A stretch of DNA of 64,000 bases, from the NCBI RefSeq assembly GCF_003671935.1, contig NZ_CP032759.1, positions 310,001-374,000 on the forward strand, written 5' to 3'. The translations under genes and the position numbers were made by a program. Positions 43,690 through 54,145 of this stretch are shown here, one piece after another. The DNA is from Buchnera aphidicola (Rhopalosiphum maidis). GTDB taxonomy: Bacteria; Pseudomonadota; Gammaproteobacteria; Enterobacterales; Enterobacteriaceae. Position 1 is the first letter of the stretch, and each line of letters begins with the position of its first letter. The notes below the pieces were generated by a model. The model did no database searches. It was not told where the DNA came from and was given only the letters and a program-made list of their open reading frames with translations.

Positions 43690-45540
43690 TTGAGTGACAT
43701 GGTTAAAAACCTGATCTTCTGGTTAGTTATTACAGTTGTTTTAATGTCTGTTTTTCAGAATTTTAATTCTAGCGATACCAGTAATCATAGAGTTGATTAT
43801 TCCACTTTTTTATCAGAAGTTAATCAAGATCAGGTCCGTGAAGCATATATTAACGGACGGATGATTAGTGTTACTAAAAAAGACAGCAGTAAATATGTTA
43901 CATATATTCCTATTAACGATCCTAAGTTATTAGATAATCTTTTAACAAAAAATGTTAAAATTATTGGTGAAATGCCTGAAGAACCAAGTCTTCTTATTTC
44001 TATTTTTATTTCTTGGTTTCCAATGCTATTACTAATAGGTGTTTGGATTTTTTTTATGCGTCAAATGCAAATGGGCGGTGGAAAAGGAGCCATGTCTTTT
44101 GGCAAGAGTAAAGCACGTATGTTGTCAGAAGATCAAATTCAGACTACCTTTTCTGATGTTGCAGGATGTGATGAAGCAAAAGAAGAAGTTAGCGAATTAG
44201 TTGAGTATTTAAAAGAACCTAGTCGTTTTCAAAAATTAGGAGGGAAAATTCCTAAAGGTATATTAATGGTAGGTCCTCCTGGAACTGGTAAAACACTGCT
44301 TGCAAAAGCAATAGCAGGTGAAGCAAAAGTTCCATTTTTTACAATTTCTGGTTCTGATTTTGTTGAAATGTTTGTTGGAGTAGGAGCTTCTCGAGTAAGA
44401 GATATGTTTGAACATGCTAGGAAATCTGCACCATGTATTATCTTTGTTGATGAAATTGATGCAGTAGGTCGTCAAAGAGGAGCTGGATTAGGTGGTGGTC
44501 ATGACGAAAGAGAACAAACGTTAAATCAAATGCTTGTAGAAATGGATGGATTTGATGGTAATGAAGGTATTATTTTGATAGCTGCTACTAATAGACCAGA
44601 CGTTTTAGATCCTGCCCTACTTCGACCTGGTCGCTTTGACCGTCAAGTTGTTGTAGCACTTCCAGATGTTCGCGGAAGAAAACAAATTTTAAAAGTACAT
44701 ATGCGTAAAGTTCCTTTATCTCAAGATGTAGATCCAATGATTATCGCTCGTGGTACGCCAGGTTTTTCAGGAGCAGATTTAGCTAATTTAGTTAATGAAG
44801 CTGCACTTTTTGCCGCTCGTTTTAATAATCGAGTAGTATCCATGATACATTTTGAAAAAGCAAAAGATAAAATTATGATGGGTTCTGAACGTAGATCTAT
44901 GGTAATGAGTGATTTTCAAAAAGAATCCACTGCATATCATGAAGCAGGTCATGTTATTATTGGAAGATTAGTGCCTGATCACGATCCTGCACATAAAGTA
45001 ACTATTATTCCTAGAGGCCAAGCGTTAGGAATAACTTTTTTTTTACCAGAATCAGACACACTTAGTATTAGTCGTCAAAAGTTAGAAAGTCAGATATCTA
45101 CGCTTTATGGTGGTCGTTTAGCAGAAGAAATTATTTATGGTTCTAAAAATGTTTCAACTGGCGCATTCAACGATATTAAAGTAGCTACAAATTTAGCACG
45201 AAATATGGTAACTCAATGGGGATTTTCAGATAAACTTGGTCCTTTATTATATGCTGAAGAAGAAGGGGAAATTTTTTTAGGTCGTTCTGTTGCTAAAGCA
45301 AAGCATATGTCAGACGAAACAGCTAGAATTATTGATGAAGAAGTAAAATTATTAATTGAAATTAATTATAATCGTGCTAGAAAAATTTTAAATGAAAACA
45401 TTGATATTTTACATGCAATGAAAGATGCTCTAATAAAATATGAAACTATTGATTCATTTCAAATTGATGATTTAATGGAACGACGGGAAGTTCGACAACC
45501 AAAGGGGTGGTCTGAAATTGATCAAAAGAAAAATATTTAA
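43690..45540 (+). CDS. ftsH: ATP-dependent zinc metalloprotease FtsH
   Basis: FtsH is a hexameric membrane AAA+ protease that degrades misassembled membrane and regulatory proteins. Two N-terminal membrane segments ([15 protein letters not shown] and [22 protein letters not shown]) flank the periplasmic part. The AAA domain has [13 protein letters not shown] near 193, [15 protein letters not shown], and the SRH region [18 protein letters not shown]. The zinc site is HEAGH near residue 417. The start is a TTG at 43690 (MSDMVKN) after GAGAGG; ATG at 43699 is also possible. The 616 aa is shorter than the E. coli 644 because the loose C-terminal tail is missing. Confidence 0.98.
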   Translation: MSDMVKNLIFWLVITVVLMSVFQNFNSSDTSNHRVDYSTFLSEVNQDQVREAYINGRMISVTKKDSSKYVTYIPINDPKLLDNLLTKNVKIIGEMPEEPSLLISIFISWFPMLLLIGVWIFFMRQMQMGGGKGAMSFGKSKARMLSEDQIQTTFSDVAGCDEAKEEVSELVEYLKEPSRFQKLGGKIPKGILMVGPPGTGKTLLAKAIAGEAKVPFFTISGSDFVEMFVGVGASRVRDMFEHARKSAPCIIFVDEIDAVGRQRGAGLGGGHDEREQTLNQMLVEMDGFDGNEGIILIAATNRPDVLDPALLRPGRFDRQVVVALPDVRGRKQILKVHMRKVPLSQDVDPMIIARGTPGFSGADLANLVNEAALFAARFNNRVVSMIHFEKAKDKIMMGSERRSMVMSDFQKESTAYHEAGHVIIGRLVPDHDPAHKVTIIPRGQALGITFFLPESDTLSISRQKLESQISTLYGGRLAEEIIYGSKNVSTGAFNDIKVATNLARNMVTQWGFSDKLGPLLYAEEEGEIFLGRSVAKAKHMSDETARIIDEEVKLLIEINYNRARKILNENIDILHAMKDALIKYETIDSFQIDDLMERREVRQPKGWSEIDQKKNI

Positions 45541-45640
45541 ATAAATTATTATTTTTTATTTGGTTTTTAAAAAATATTTTTTTATTAATGAAATAAAATT
45601 TTAATGTAAATCACATTATTTTTTAAAAAAGCATTAAAAT

Positions 45641-45675
45641 AAGATGAAGTCATAAATTTATTATAGCTTCATCTT
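45641..45675 (+). terminator. stem-loop after ftsH, probable terminator
   Basis: AAGATGAAG and CTTCATCTT form a perfect nine-pair stem around a 17-nt A/T loop, followed by GTTTTC. It begins 100 bp after the ftsH stop, in the gap from which folP (present in E. coli) is missing. Confidence 0.65.
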
Positions 45676-45775
45676 GTTTTCTAAAATTTAAAATTATTTT
45701 TTATTCTTTTATAAAAAAATTTATTTTAGTTAAAAACTAAAAGATATTTTAAACAAATACAAGGATATAATTATC

Positions 45776-47115
45776 ATGACGCATTTAAAATATTTTAGAA
45801 CAGATGGCATACGTGGTAAAGTAGGAAAAAAGCCTATAACACCAGATTTTTTATTAAAGTTAGGACAAATTATTAGTATAGTATTAGGTGAAAATAAAAA
45901 AAAAAATTTATTATAGGAAGAGATACACGTATTTCAGGATGCATGCTACAGTATTCGTTAGAATTTGGAATTCTATCTAAAGGCTTTTCAACTGTATTAG
46001 CTGGTTGCATACCTACTCCTGCAATTGCATATTTAACACATTCTTTAAATGCTTCTGCTGGAATTATCATTTCAGGATCTCATAATCCTTTTTATGATAA
46101 CGGAATAAAAATTTTTTTTAAAAATGGAATAAAAATAACTGAAGAAAAAGAATATATTATTGAGAAACAATTAGATGATTCTCTATATGATTCTTCCTAT
46201 TCAAAAAACTTTGGTTTTTCCAATAAAATTAGAAATGCTGTAAAAAGATATATTACTTTTTGTAAGAGTACTTTTCCTAGGAATATAAACTTATCAAAGT
46301 TTACTATTGTAGTAGATTGTGCCAATGGATCTACTTACAATGTAGCACCTAAAGTTTTTCAAGATCTTGGCGCGAAAGTTATAACTTCTTCTATTTATCC
46401 AAATGGAATAAATATTAATAAAAATTCTGGATCTACTAATATCTTGGAATTAAAAAAATTAGTACTATCAATAAAAGCAGATATTGGCTTAGCATTTGAT
46501 GGTGATGGAGATCGTGTTATTATGGTAGATCATTTAGGAAATGAAATAAATGGAGATCAAATTATTTACATAATTGCTCGAGAATATTTAAAAAACAATC
46601 AATTAAAGGGTGGAGTAGTAGGTACCTCAATGACTAATATGGGTATTGTTTCTGGATTAAAAGAACTTGGTATTCCTTTTTGCGCAACAAAAAAGATAGG
46701 AGATCGTTACATTTATAATAAAATTAAAGAAAAAAAATGGATTCTTGGTGCAGAGCAGTCAGGACATGTTATCTTATTAGATAAACATTCTACTGGAGAT
46801 GGAATTATAGCTAGTTTACAAGTATTATTAACTATGATTAGAAATAATACATCTCTATATTTTTTATCTCAACAAGTAAAATTATTTCCCCAAATTTTAT
46901 TGAACGTTTTTTTTAATAAAGAAAAAGATTTTAAAAAAGACATAAGATTACAATCGATTATTTATAAATCTAAAAAAATTTTAGGTGAGTCAGGTCGTTT
47001 ATTTATACGAAAATCCGGTACAGAACCATATATTCGTATTATGGTAGAAGGTAAAAATTATCTGCAAATAAAAAAATTAGCTTATGATATTTCAGATGTA
47101 ATTAAATTAATTTAA
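45776..47115 (+). CDS. glmM: phosphoglucosamine mutase, frame interrupted by an A11 run
   Basis: GlmM converts glucosamine 6-phosphate to glucosamine 1-phosphate for UDP-GlcNAc, and so for the cell wall. The ATG at 45776 gives the family start ([14 protein letters not shown]) for 43 codons, then 11 A at 45896-45906 put a TAG at 45914-45916 in frame. In the next frame the protein continues as [12 protein letters not shown], with the active-site [26 protein letters not shown] and [12 protein letters not shown]. Adding one A joins both parts into 446 aa (E. coli 445). The internal ATG at 45943 would remove the FRTDGIRG part. Because no substitute for this enzyme is known and all motifs are intact, slippage rescue is likely. 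Confidence 0.9.
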
Positions 47116-47349
47116 TTTATATAAATAAAAAATTTTATTTTACTTTTTTTAAATTAAAAATATATTATTTTAATATTTATTTAATTAAAAAAGTAAGAAT
47201 ATTTTTTAAATATTAAAACAGAATTTTTTAAAAATAATATATATAATTTAATAATGTACTTATTTATACAAGTATAAGGTATTTTTTAAATAAAATATGA
47301 ATTGATGTATATTTAAAAAATAATTTATAAAAAAGGAAAATAATATTTT

Positions 47350-47676
47350 ATGTATTTGTTTTTTTTAATTTTTTTAATTCTCATATCTTTTTCTTTAATT
47401 TTTTTAATTTTGTTACAACCAGGAAAGGGATTTAATAATACTGTACATTTAAATGCATCAAATCACCTCAATTTTTTTAATAATATTGGAAACAGTAGTT
47501 TTATAAAAAATACTATTGGTTTTTTTGCTGGTTTTTTTTTAATTTTTAGCATTATTTTATGCAATATTAATGATAAAAAAGTTAATTCAGATGTTTTTTT
47601 AGAAAATAATATACACAAAAGTAGTTTAAAAGAAAAAAAAGAACTAAAAATATTAAATAATGAATTACCACGTTAA
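47350..47676 (+). CDS. secG: protein-export membrane protein SecG
   Basis: SecG is the small auxiliary subunit of the SecYEG translocon. Two membrane helices are seen (LFFLIFLILISFSLIFLILLQ near residues 3-23 and TIGFFAGFFLIFSIILCNI near 55-73), with the LLQPGKG motif after the first, corresponding to E. coli LQQGKG. The length is 108 aa (E. coli 110), ending in a charged tail. It lies 234 bp after glmM, as in E. coli, and is followed by tRNA-Leu. Confidence 0.93.
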   Translation: MYLFFLIFLILISFSLIFLILLQPGKGFNNTVHLNASNHLNFFNNIGNSSFIKNTIGFFAGFFLIFSIILCNINDKKVNSDVFLENNIHKSSLKEKKELKILNNELPR

Positions 47677-47715
47677 ATTTTTGATATAAAAATTTTTTAC
47701 AGTTCTGTATATTTT

Positions 47716-47797
47716 ACCGAGGTGGTGAAATTGGTAGACACGCTATCTTGAGGGGATAGTGCCTTTAGGCATATGGGTTCAAGTCCCATCCTCGGTA
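47716..47797 (+). tRNA. tRNA-Leu (anticodon GAG)
   Basis: Acceptor ACCGAGG/CCTCGGT, D arm GTGAAATTGGTAGACAC, anticodon loop TTGAGGG with GAG, a variable arm TGCCTTTAGGCA and T loop TTCAAGT. It resembles E. coli leuU, which sits in the same place after secG. The first base is A, paired with T, where E. coli has G. No CCA is encoded. Confidence 0.95.
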
Positions 47798-47905
47798 TTA
47801 TTTTTTAGTATACAACTTAAAATTTATATTTTTTTAATAAAAAAACTATACGAAGGTATTATATAAAAAATATTTGATATTTTTATAAATAGGGTGATCT
47901 TACCT

Positions 47906-47931
47906 AAAACCCCGAATCTTCGGGGTTTTTT
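47906..47931 (+). terminator. strong terminator between tRNA-Leu and nusA
   Basis: AAAACCCCGA and TCGGGGTTTT form a ten-pair stem with a four-nt ATCT loop and a run of T. Its G/C core stands out from the surrounding A/T DNA. It ends 46 bp before the nusA start, so it either ends the secG-tRNA transcript or acts as an attenuator in front of nusA. Confidence 0.85.
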
Positions 47932-47977
47932 ATTATAATATTTATTTGAAAAATTTTTTAGTTTGAGGTTGTCTAAG

Positions 47978-49465
47978 ATGAATAAAGAAATCTTAGCTGT
48001 TGTAGAAGCTGTGTCTAATGAAAAATCGTTACCACGTGAAAAAATTTTTGAAGCTTTAGAAATTGCATTAGCAACAGCAACTAAGAAAAAACATGAACAA
48101 GAAATTGATGTAAGAGTTAGTATAAATCGCAAAACTGGAAATTTTAGTACCTTTAGGCGATGGATGGTAGTAGATATAGTTACTCATCCAACGAAAGAAA
48201 TTACTTTAGAAGCAGCTTGTTTTGAAGGTGAAAAAGTTAAAATTAATGATTATATAGAAGATAAAATTGAATCTGTAAATTTTGACAGAATCACTACTCA
48301 AACTGCTAAACAGGTAATTGTTCAAAAAGTACGTGAAGCAGAACGAGCAATGTTAGTTGATCAATTTCGAAAATATGTTGGTCAAATAATTACTGGTGTA
48401 GTTAAAAAAATTAATAGAGATAATCTAACTTTAGATTTAGGTAATAATGCTGAAGCATTAATTTTACGCGAAGGTATGTTACCCAGAGAAAATTTTCGTC
48501 CTGGAGATCGTATTCGTGGTATTTTATATGGAGTATATCCAGAAGCTCGCGGTGCACAATTATTTCTGAGTCGTTCAAAAACTGAAATGCTGATTGAGCT
48601 TTTTCGTATAGAAGTTCCTGAAATTGGAGAGGAAGTTATTGAAATTAAAGCGGCTGCACGTGATCCTGGTTCTCGTGCTAAAATTGCAGTAAAAACTAAT
48701 GACAAACGAATTGATCCAGTGGGAGCTTGTGTGGGCATGAGAGGTGCACGAGTACAGGCTGTGTCTAGTGAATTATGTGGAGAACGAATTGATATTATTT
48801 TATGGGATGATAATCCTGCTCAATTTGTTATTAATGCCATGGCTCCTGCCGATGTCGTTTCTATTATAGTAGACGAAGATCACCATACTATGGATATTGC
48901 TGTAGACTCAAGTAATTTAGCTCAAGCTATTGGACGAAATGGTCAAAATGTTCGCTTAGCTTCTCAGATTAGTGGTTGGGAGCTCAATGTTATGACTACA
49001 GAAGATCTTAGATCTAAACATAAAGAAGAAGCTTATGCAGCTTTTAACATTTTTAAGAAAAATTTGAATGTTAGTGAAAAAATTATTAAAACTTTAGTTA
49101 AAGAAGGTTTTTCTTCTCTTGAAGAATTAGCTTATATACCATTTAATGAATTATTGGAAGTTGACAATCTAACAGAAAAAGAAGTGAAATTAGTCCGTGA
49201 AGGTGCTAGACATGGATTACTTCTTCTTGAAGAAGATCAAGAAAATCAAATTAAAAATAAAAAAATCGAAAAAGATTTATTAAATATAAATGGCATGAAT
49301 GAAGTATTAGCTTTAAAATTAGCGGAAAAAAATATATTTACTGTAGAAGAATTAGCTGATCAAGGAATAGATGATTTAATTGACATTGAAGGTTTAAAAC
49401 CTGATAAAGCTGGTTTATTAATTATGGCAGCTCGGAATATATGTTGGTTTGGTAGTAAAGTCTGA
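47978..49465 (+). CDS. nusA: transcription termination/antitermination factor NusA
   Basis: NusA binds RNA polymerase and RNA to control pausing, termination and antitermination. The start [12 protein letters not shown] (47978) gives 495 aa, exactly the E. coli length; the TTG five codons upstream is less likely. The N-terminal domain, the S1 domain ([24 protein letters not shown]), two KH domains ([15 protein letters not shown]) and both C-terminal acidic repeats ending in ICWFGSKV are present. In E. coli rimP lies upstream; here it is missing, with a terminator hairpin in its place. Confidence 0.98.
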   Translation: MNKEILAVVEAVSNEKSLPREKIFEALEIALATATKKKHEQEIDVRVSINRKTGNFSTFRRWMVVDIVTHPTKEITLEAACFEGEKVKINDYIEDKIESVNFDRITTQTAKQVIVQKVREAERAMLVDQFRKYVGQIITGVVKKINRDNLTLDLGNNAEALILREGMLPRENFRPGDRIRGILYGVYPEARGAQLFLSRSKTEMLIELFRIEVPEIGEEVIEIKAAARDPGSRAKIAVKTNDKRIDPVGACVGMRGARVQAVSSELCGERIDIILWDDNPAQFVINAMAPADVVSIIVDEDHHTMDIAVDSSNLAQAIGRNGQNVRLASQISGWELNVMTTEDLRSKHKEEAYAAFNIFKKNLNVSEKIIKTLVKEGFSSLEELAYIPFNELLEVDNLTEKEVKLVREGARHGLLLLEEDQENQIKNKKIEKDLLNINGMNEVLALKLAEKNIFTVEELADQGIDDLIDIEGLKPDKAGLLIMAARNICWFGSKV

Positions 49466-49482
49466 TAATAGGAAAAAATAGT

Positions 49483-52095
49483 ATGGTTGATACAAATTTA
49501 AAAAGTTTGTCAAATGAAATTAAAATATCTGTTAAAGAATTAATAAAAAAATTATCTGAAATTGGAATTTCAAAAAATGAAAATGATTCCATCAATATAA
49601 AAGAAAAGAAAAATTTATTAAAGTATTTAGAAACTAAAAACAAATCTTTTTTAAATACTTTTATTTTACAAAGAAAAACACGCAGTACTCTAAATGTATC
49701 TACTCCTGGAGGAAAAAATAAATCTGTTCAAATAGAAGTAAGAAAGAAAAGAACATATCTTAAAAATAATAAATCTGAATTAGATATTCTGTTGAAAAAT
49801 AAAATTTTATCTCAAAAAAAAGAAAAAAATAATTTAAAATTGTTTAAAAAGACTCTTTCAAAAGAAAAAAACTCACAAAAAAATATTGAAATTTTAGAAG
49901 AAGGTAAAACTCGTATTACTTTTACAAATTTGAATAAATTAAATCAATTAAAAAATTCTAACTCTCTAAATAAAAATGAAAAAAATAAATCTTTAAAAAA
50001 AAATACTGACTTAAATAGTCATCCATTTCATATGAAAAGAACAACAAAAGATAACACTGAAAATCGAAAATTATATAAGGAGGAAAAAAAAGATTATCAT
50101 TTAACAACATTTCTTCACAATCGAAATACAGAAGACGATAATGATCGTGAAATAGAAAAAAATAAAAGAAATTATAATCGAAGTATAAAAAATTATCGTC
50201 AAAAGAAAAATAATAAACAAAATAATCAAATAAAAAACAAAAAAGATGAAATTCGTCTTTCTAAAAATAGAAAACATATAAAACAAAAAAATAAATCTGT
50301 TTTGCTACAACAAGCTTTTAAAAAACCAGAATCAATTATTAATCGAGATGTAGTTATCAATGGTACTATTACTGTATGCGATTTAGCTAATAAAATGGCA
50401 ATAAAAAGTTCTGAAGTAATAAAAAGCATGATGAATATGGGAATAATAGGAACAATTAATCATGTTCTTGATCAAGATACAGCACAGTTGATTGCAGAAG
50501 AAATGGGTCATAAAGTTATTATACATCGTGAAAATGAAATAGAAGAATTAATAATGAAAGATCGTGATACAGGAAATAATATTTCTACAGTTCGTGCTCC
50601 TGTAGTAACTATTATGGGTCATGTTGATCATGGTAAAACATCATTATTAGATTATATTCGTTCTACAAAAGTAGCTTCTAATGAAGCAGGTGGAATTACA
50701 CAAAATATTGGTGCTTATCATGTTACTACTGATTTAGGTTCTATTACTTTTTTAGATACACCAGGACATTCTGCTTTTACAGGTATGCGATCTCGTGGAG
50801 TTAAAATTACTGATATTGTTGTATTAGTGATTGCAGCCGATGATGGAGTAAAACCACAAACAATTGAAGCAATTCAACATGCAAAAGAAGCAAATGTTCC
50901 AATTATTGTTGCTATTAATAAAATAGATAAGTTAGATTCTAATATAGACCAAATTAAAAATGATTTGACAAAATATAATATTCTTTCAGAAGAATGGGGT
51001 GGTGAAAATATATTTGTACTTATTTCTGCAAAAACAGGAAAAGGTATAGATCATTTGTTAAACGCAATTTTATTACAGTCAGAAATGTTAGAACTTAAAG
51101 CTATATCTACAGGTATGGCTGAAGGTGTTGTAATAGAATCTTTTTTAGATAAAGGAAGAGGACCAATAGCGACTGTTTTAGTTCAAAAAGGAAATTTAAA
51201 AAAAGGAGATGTAATACTATGTGGATTTGAATATGGTCGTATTAAAGTTTTACGTAATGAAACTGGAAAAATACTTAAACATGCTGGACCATCTATTCCA
51301 GTAGAAGTTTTAGGTTTATCTAAAGTTCCTTTTGCTGGAGAAAAAGTAACTGTAGTACGTGATGAGAAAAAAGCAAAAGAAGTTGCTTCTTATAGAAAAG
51401 ATAAATCTCGTGAAATTAAACTATCTCATCAAAATAGATCAAGTTTAGAAAATATGTTTGAAAACATTAAAAAAAATGATTTTTCTGAATTGAAAATTAT
51501 TATTAAATCTGATGTACAAGGTTCTTTAGAAGCCATTTCTGGTGCTTTAGTTAAATTATCGACTGACGAAGTAAAAGTAAATATTATAGGATCTGGTATT
51601 GGTGGAATTACAGAGACAGATGCTTCTTTAGCTTTGGCTTCTAATGCTATTATTTTAGGATTTAATGTTCGAGCAGATTCTTCTGCTAAAAAAATAATTG
51701 ATTTAGAACATCTAGATCTTCGTTATTATTCAGTTATTTATGATTTACTTGATGAAGTAAAAGCAGCTATGACCGGTCTTTTATCTCCTGAATATAAACA
51801 AAATATCATTGGTTTAGCTGAAGTAAGAAACATATTTAAATCTCCTAAATTTGGATTAATTGCAGGATGCATGATTACTGAAGGCATTGTTAAAAGAAGT
51901 AATCCAATTCGTATATTAAGAAATAATATAGTTGTATATGAAGGTGAATTGGAATCACTTCGTCGTTTTAAAGAAGATATAAATGAAATAAGACATTCTA
52001 TGGAGTGTGGAATTGGTATAAAGAATTATAATGATCTACGTATCGGAGATGTTATAGAAGTTTTCGAAGTTAAAGAAGTAAAAAGAATATTATAA
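49483..52095 (+). CDS. infB: translation initiation factor IF-2
   Basis: IF2 brings initiator tRNA to the ribosome. The GTPase domain has G1 [14 protein letters not shown] near residue 378, [15 protein letters not shown] near 425 and NKIDKLD near 480, followed by domains II-IV ending in [16 protein letters not shown]. The length is 870 aa (E. coli 890). The N-terminal 270 residues or so are a low-complexity lysine/asparagine-rich linker replacing the alanine/glutamate-rich linker of E. coli. It lies 17 bp after nusA, in the conserved nusA-infB-rbfA-truB operon. Confidence 0.98.
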   Translation: MVDTNLKSLSNEIKISVKELIKKLSEIGISKNENDSINIKEKKNLLKYLETKNKSFLNTFILQRKTRSTLNVSTPGGKNKSVQIEVRKKRTYLKNNKSELDILLKNKILSQKKEKNNLKLFKKTLSKEKNSQKNIEILEEGKTRITFTNLNKLNQLKNSNSLNKNEKNKSLKKNTDLNSHPFHMKRTTKDNTENRKLYKEEKKDYHLTTFLHNRNTEDDNDREIEKNKRNYNRSIKNYRQKKNNKQNNQIKNKKDEIRLSKNRKHIKQKNKSVLLQQAFKKPESIINRDVVINGTITVCDLANKMAIKSSEVIKSMMNMGIIGTINHVLDQDTAQLIAEEMGHKVIIHRENEIEELIMKDRDTGNNISTVRAPVVTIMGHVDHGKTSLLDYIRSTKVASNEAGGITQNIGAYHVTTDLGSITFLDTPGHSAFTGMRSRGVKITDIVVLVIAADDGVKPQTIEAIQHAKEANVPIIVAINKIDKLDSNIDQIKNDLTKYNILSEEWGGENIFVLISAKTGKGIDHLLNAILLQSEMLELKAISTGMAEGVVIESFLDKGRGPIATVLVQKGNLKKGDVILCGFEYGRIKVLRNETGKILKHAGPSIPVEVLGLSKVPFAGEKVTVVRDEKKAKEVASYRKDKSREIKLSHQNRSSLENMFENIKKNDFSELKIIIKSDVQGSLEAISGALVKLSTDEVKVNIIGSGIGGITETDASLALASNAIILGFNVRADSSAKKIIDLEHLDLRYYSVIYDLLDEVKAAMTGLLSPEYKQNIIGLAEVRNIFKSPKFGLIAGCMITEGIVKRSNPIRILRNNIVVYEGELESLRRFKEDINEIRHSMECGIGIKNYNDLRIGDVIEVFEVKEVKRIL

Positions 52096-52153
52096 ATTTA
52101 AATTTATAAAAGATGATACATTTTTAGAATATTTTAAATGTGGTAATAAAATC

Positions 52154-52528
52154 ATGGAAAAATCATTTAGTCGATCTTCTAGAATTTCTCAAGAACTACA
52201 AAAAAATATTGCTGTTATTATACAGCACTCTCTTAAAGATCCACGTATTAAAACCATTATTACTGTTTCTGAAGTACGACTATCAAAAGATTTATCTTAT
52301 GCTCAGGTATTTATTAGTTTTTTAGAAAACAATTATAATTTAACTGTAAAAAAAACATTAATTATATTAAATAAAGCTGCTGGATACATTCGAAAATTAT
52401 TATGTAATAAAATGAATTTAAGAATCATTCCAACTATTGTTTTTTTTCATGATGATTCTTTTTTTAAAGGTAATAAAATTTCTGTTTTATTAAATAAAAT
52501 AAAAAAAAATAATAACATTATATTATGA
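52154..52528 (+). CDS. rbfA: 30S ribosome-binding factor RbfA
   Basis: RbfA helps maturation of the 5' end of 16S rRNA and cold adaptation. The KH-like fold shows RISQELQKNIAVIIQHSLKDPR near 8-30 and LSKDLSYAQVFISFL near 44. The 124 aa compares with 133 in E. coli. With rimM broken and rimP absent here, RbfA is the only one of these 30S maturation factors left intact in this window. Confidence 0.95.
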   Translation: MEKSFSRSSRISQELQKNIAVIIQHSLKDPRIKTIITVSEVRLSKDLSYAQVFISFLENNYNLTVKKTLIILNKAAGYIRKLLCNKMNLRIIPTIVFFHDDSFFKGNKISVLLNKIKKNNNIIL

Positions 52529-52548
52529 ATAAAATAAAGGATAGATAA

Positions 52549-53487
52549 ATGTTTTTTCATAAAAAACGTAATGTTAATGGATTTTTATTATTAGATAAAC
52601 CTCAGGGAATGTCTTCTAATAATGTTTTACAAAAAGTAAAAATTATTTTTAATGCTAAAAAAGCAGGTTACATTGGAACTTTAGATCCTTTAGCTACTGG
52701 AATGTTACCTATTTGTTTTGGTGAAACTACAAAATTTTCTCATTATTTAAGTGAATCTGATAAGTATTATAATGTAATTGCTAAATTAGGTGAAAAAACA
52801 TCTACTTCTGATTCTGATGGAATAATTTTAAGAAAACGACCTGTTTTTTTTACTTCTTTTGACCTCAACTTGGCTTTGAAAGCATTGACAGGTTTAATTA
52901 ATCAAAAACCTTCAATGTATTCTGCTATCAAACATAATGGTATACCTTTATATAAATATGCACGAAAGGGAATAAATATTAAACGCAATATCAGATGTGT
53001 TTTTATATATAAGATTACTCTTATTAATCAAAAAGATAATTGGATTGAATTAAATGTACATTGTTCGAAAGGTACTTATATTCGAACACTTATTGAAGAT
53101 TTAGGAGAAAAATTGTTTTGTGGGGCTCATGTAATTGCATTGCGTCGCTTGAAAATAGGATTACTTTCTTGCTCTAAATTAGTTAAATTAACTTTTTTAG
53201 AAAATTTATCAAATAAAGAAAATACTAAACAAATAAATTTTTTTAAAAAAATAGATGATTTGTTAATGCCTATTGATACTCCCATTCATTTTTTACCTAA
53301 GATATATATTTCTATTAAAAAATTATCTGTTTTTAAACTAGGACAAAAAGTGCCTTTTTTATCTAATATTAAAAATAGTTTAGTACGTGTTTTTGAAAAA
53401 GATAATAATAAATTTGTAGGTTTAGGAAAGATTAATTCTAAACAAATATTAATTCCATATCGGTTAGTTTCTATGTTGACTAATTAA
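52549..53487 (+). CDS. truB: tRNA pseudouridine 55 synthase TruB
   Basis: TruB makes pseudouridine 55 in the T loop of nearly all tRNAs. The catalytic aspartate lies in GTLDPLATGMLPICFGE near residues 45-61; FLLLDKPQGMSSNNVLQKVK at the start and the C-terminal PUA-like part are recognisable. The length is 312 aa (E. coli 314). It follows rbfA by 20 bp. Confidence 0.97.
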   Translation: MFFHKKRNVNGFLLLDKPQGMSSNNVLQKVKIIFNAKKAGYIGTLDPLATGMLPICFGETTKFSHYLSESDKYYNVIAKLGEKTSTSDSDGIILRKRPVFFTSFDLNLALKALTGLINQKPSMYSAIKHNGIPLYKYARKGINIKRNIRCVFIYKITLINQKDNWIELNVHCSKGTYIRTLIEDLGEKLFCGAHVIALRRLKIGLLSCSKLVKLTFLENLSNKENTKQINFFKKIDDLLMPIDTPIHFLPKIYISIKKLSVFKLGQKVPFLSNIKNSLVRVFEKDNNKFVGLGKINSKQILIPYRLVSMLTN

Positions 53488-53590
53488 GTTAATCTATATT
53501 AAATTTAACAATAGCATGATATTATTTTTTAAATAATTTAATTAAATTTTTAATGAGTTTTTACATAGATTAAAACATATGGAGTATCTA

Positions 53591-53860
53591 ATGTCTCTTG
53601 CTATTATAGGTATAAAAGAAACAATTTTAAAATATGGTCAAAACGAAAAAAATACTGGAAAAACAGAAGTTCAAATTGCATTATTAACAAATCAAATTAA
53701 TCATCTTCAATTGCATTTTTCTCAACATAAAAAAGATCATTGTAATCGAAGAGGTCTTTTAAATATGGTTTCGAAACGTCGAAAATTATTAAATTATTTA
53801 AAGAAAAAAAATATATCTTGTTATACTAAATTAATTAAAAGTTTAAATTTAAGACGATAA
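53591..53860 (+). CDS. rpsO: 30S ribosomal protein S15
   Basis: S15 is a primary 16S binding protein. The start at [10 protein letters not shown] (53591) gives 89 aa, the E. coli length; the ATG four codons upstream is less likely. [29 protein letters not shown] and [21 protein letters not shown] are conserved. It is followed by a terminator and then pnp, the same order as E. coli. Confidence 0.97.
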   Translation: MSLAIIGIKETILKYGQNEKNTGKTEVQIALLTNQINHLQLHFSQHKKDHCNRRGLLNMVSKRRKLLNYLKKKNISCYTKLIKSLNLRR

Positions 53861-53933
53861 ATAGTTTTTTAAATAATTGTAAGATTAAAAAATATTTAAA
53901 AATTTCAAATTAATAGATAAAAATATTTTTATT

Positions 53934-53957
53934 AAGGGCTTTTTTAGCCCTTTTTTT
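53934..53957 (+). terminator. Rho-independent terminator between rpsO and pnp
   Basis: AAGGGCT and AGCCCTT form a perfect seven-pair stem with a T5 loop and a following run of T. It corresponds in position to the E. coli rpsO t1 terminator, through which some transcription reaches pnp. Confidence 0.85.
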
Positions 53958-54145
53958 ACAATTTTGTTTTGATTTTTTTTATTAAAAAAATATTAATAGA
54001 AAGTTTATTTAAAAAGTAAATTAAATTCATATTTAAAACAAATATTATATTTACAGATCAAATATTGTACTAATTTACAACTCCAATATTTAAAATTAAA
54101 AGTTTATAATAAATAGAAAATTAGTCTTATATTAAGGATATTATT

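Noticed and set aside
47824-48132. 102-codon reverse open frame at the nusA start
   Set aside because: It begins at a TTG, crosses the GC-rich terminator and is antisense to nusA. No family resemblance.
48382-48738. 118-codon reverse open frame inside nusA
   Set aside because: It mirrors the NusA S1 and KH region, which is near-identical to E. coli, so this is a shadow of a conserved gene.
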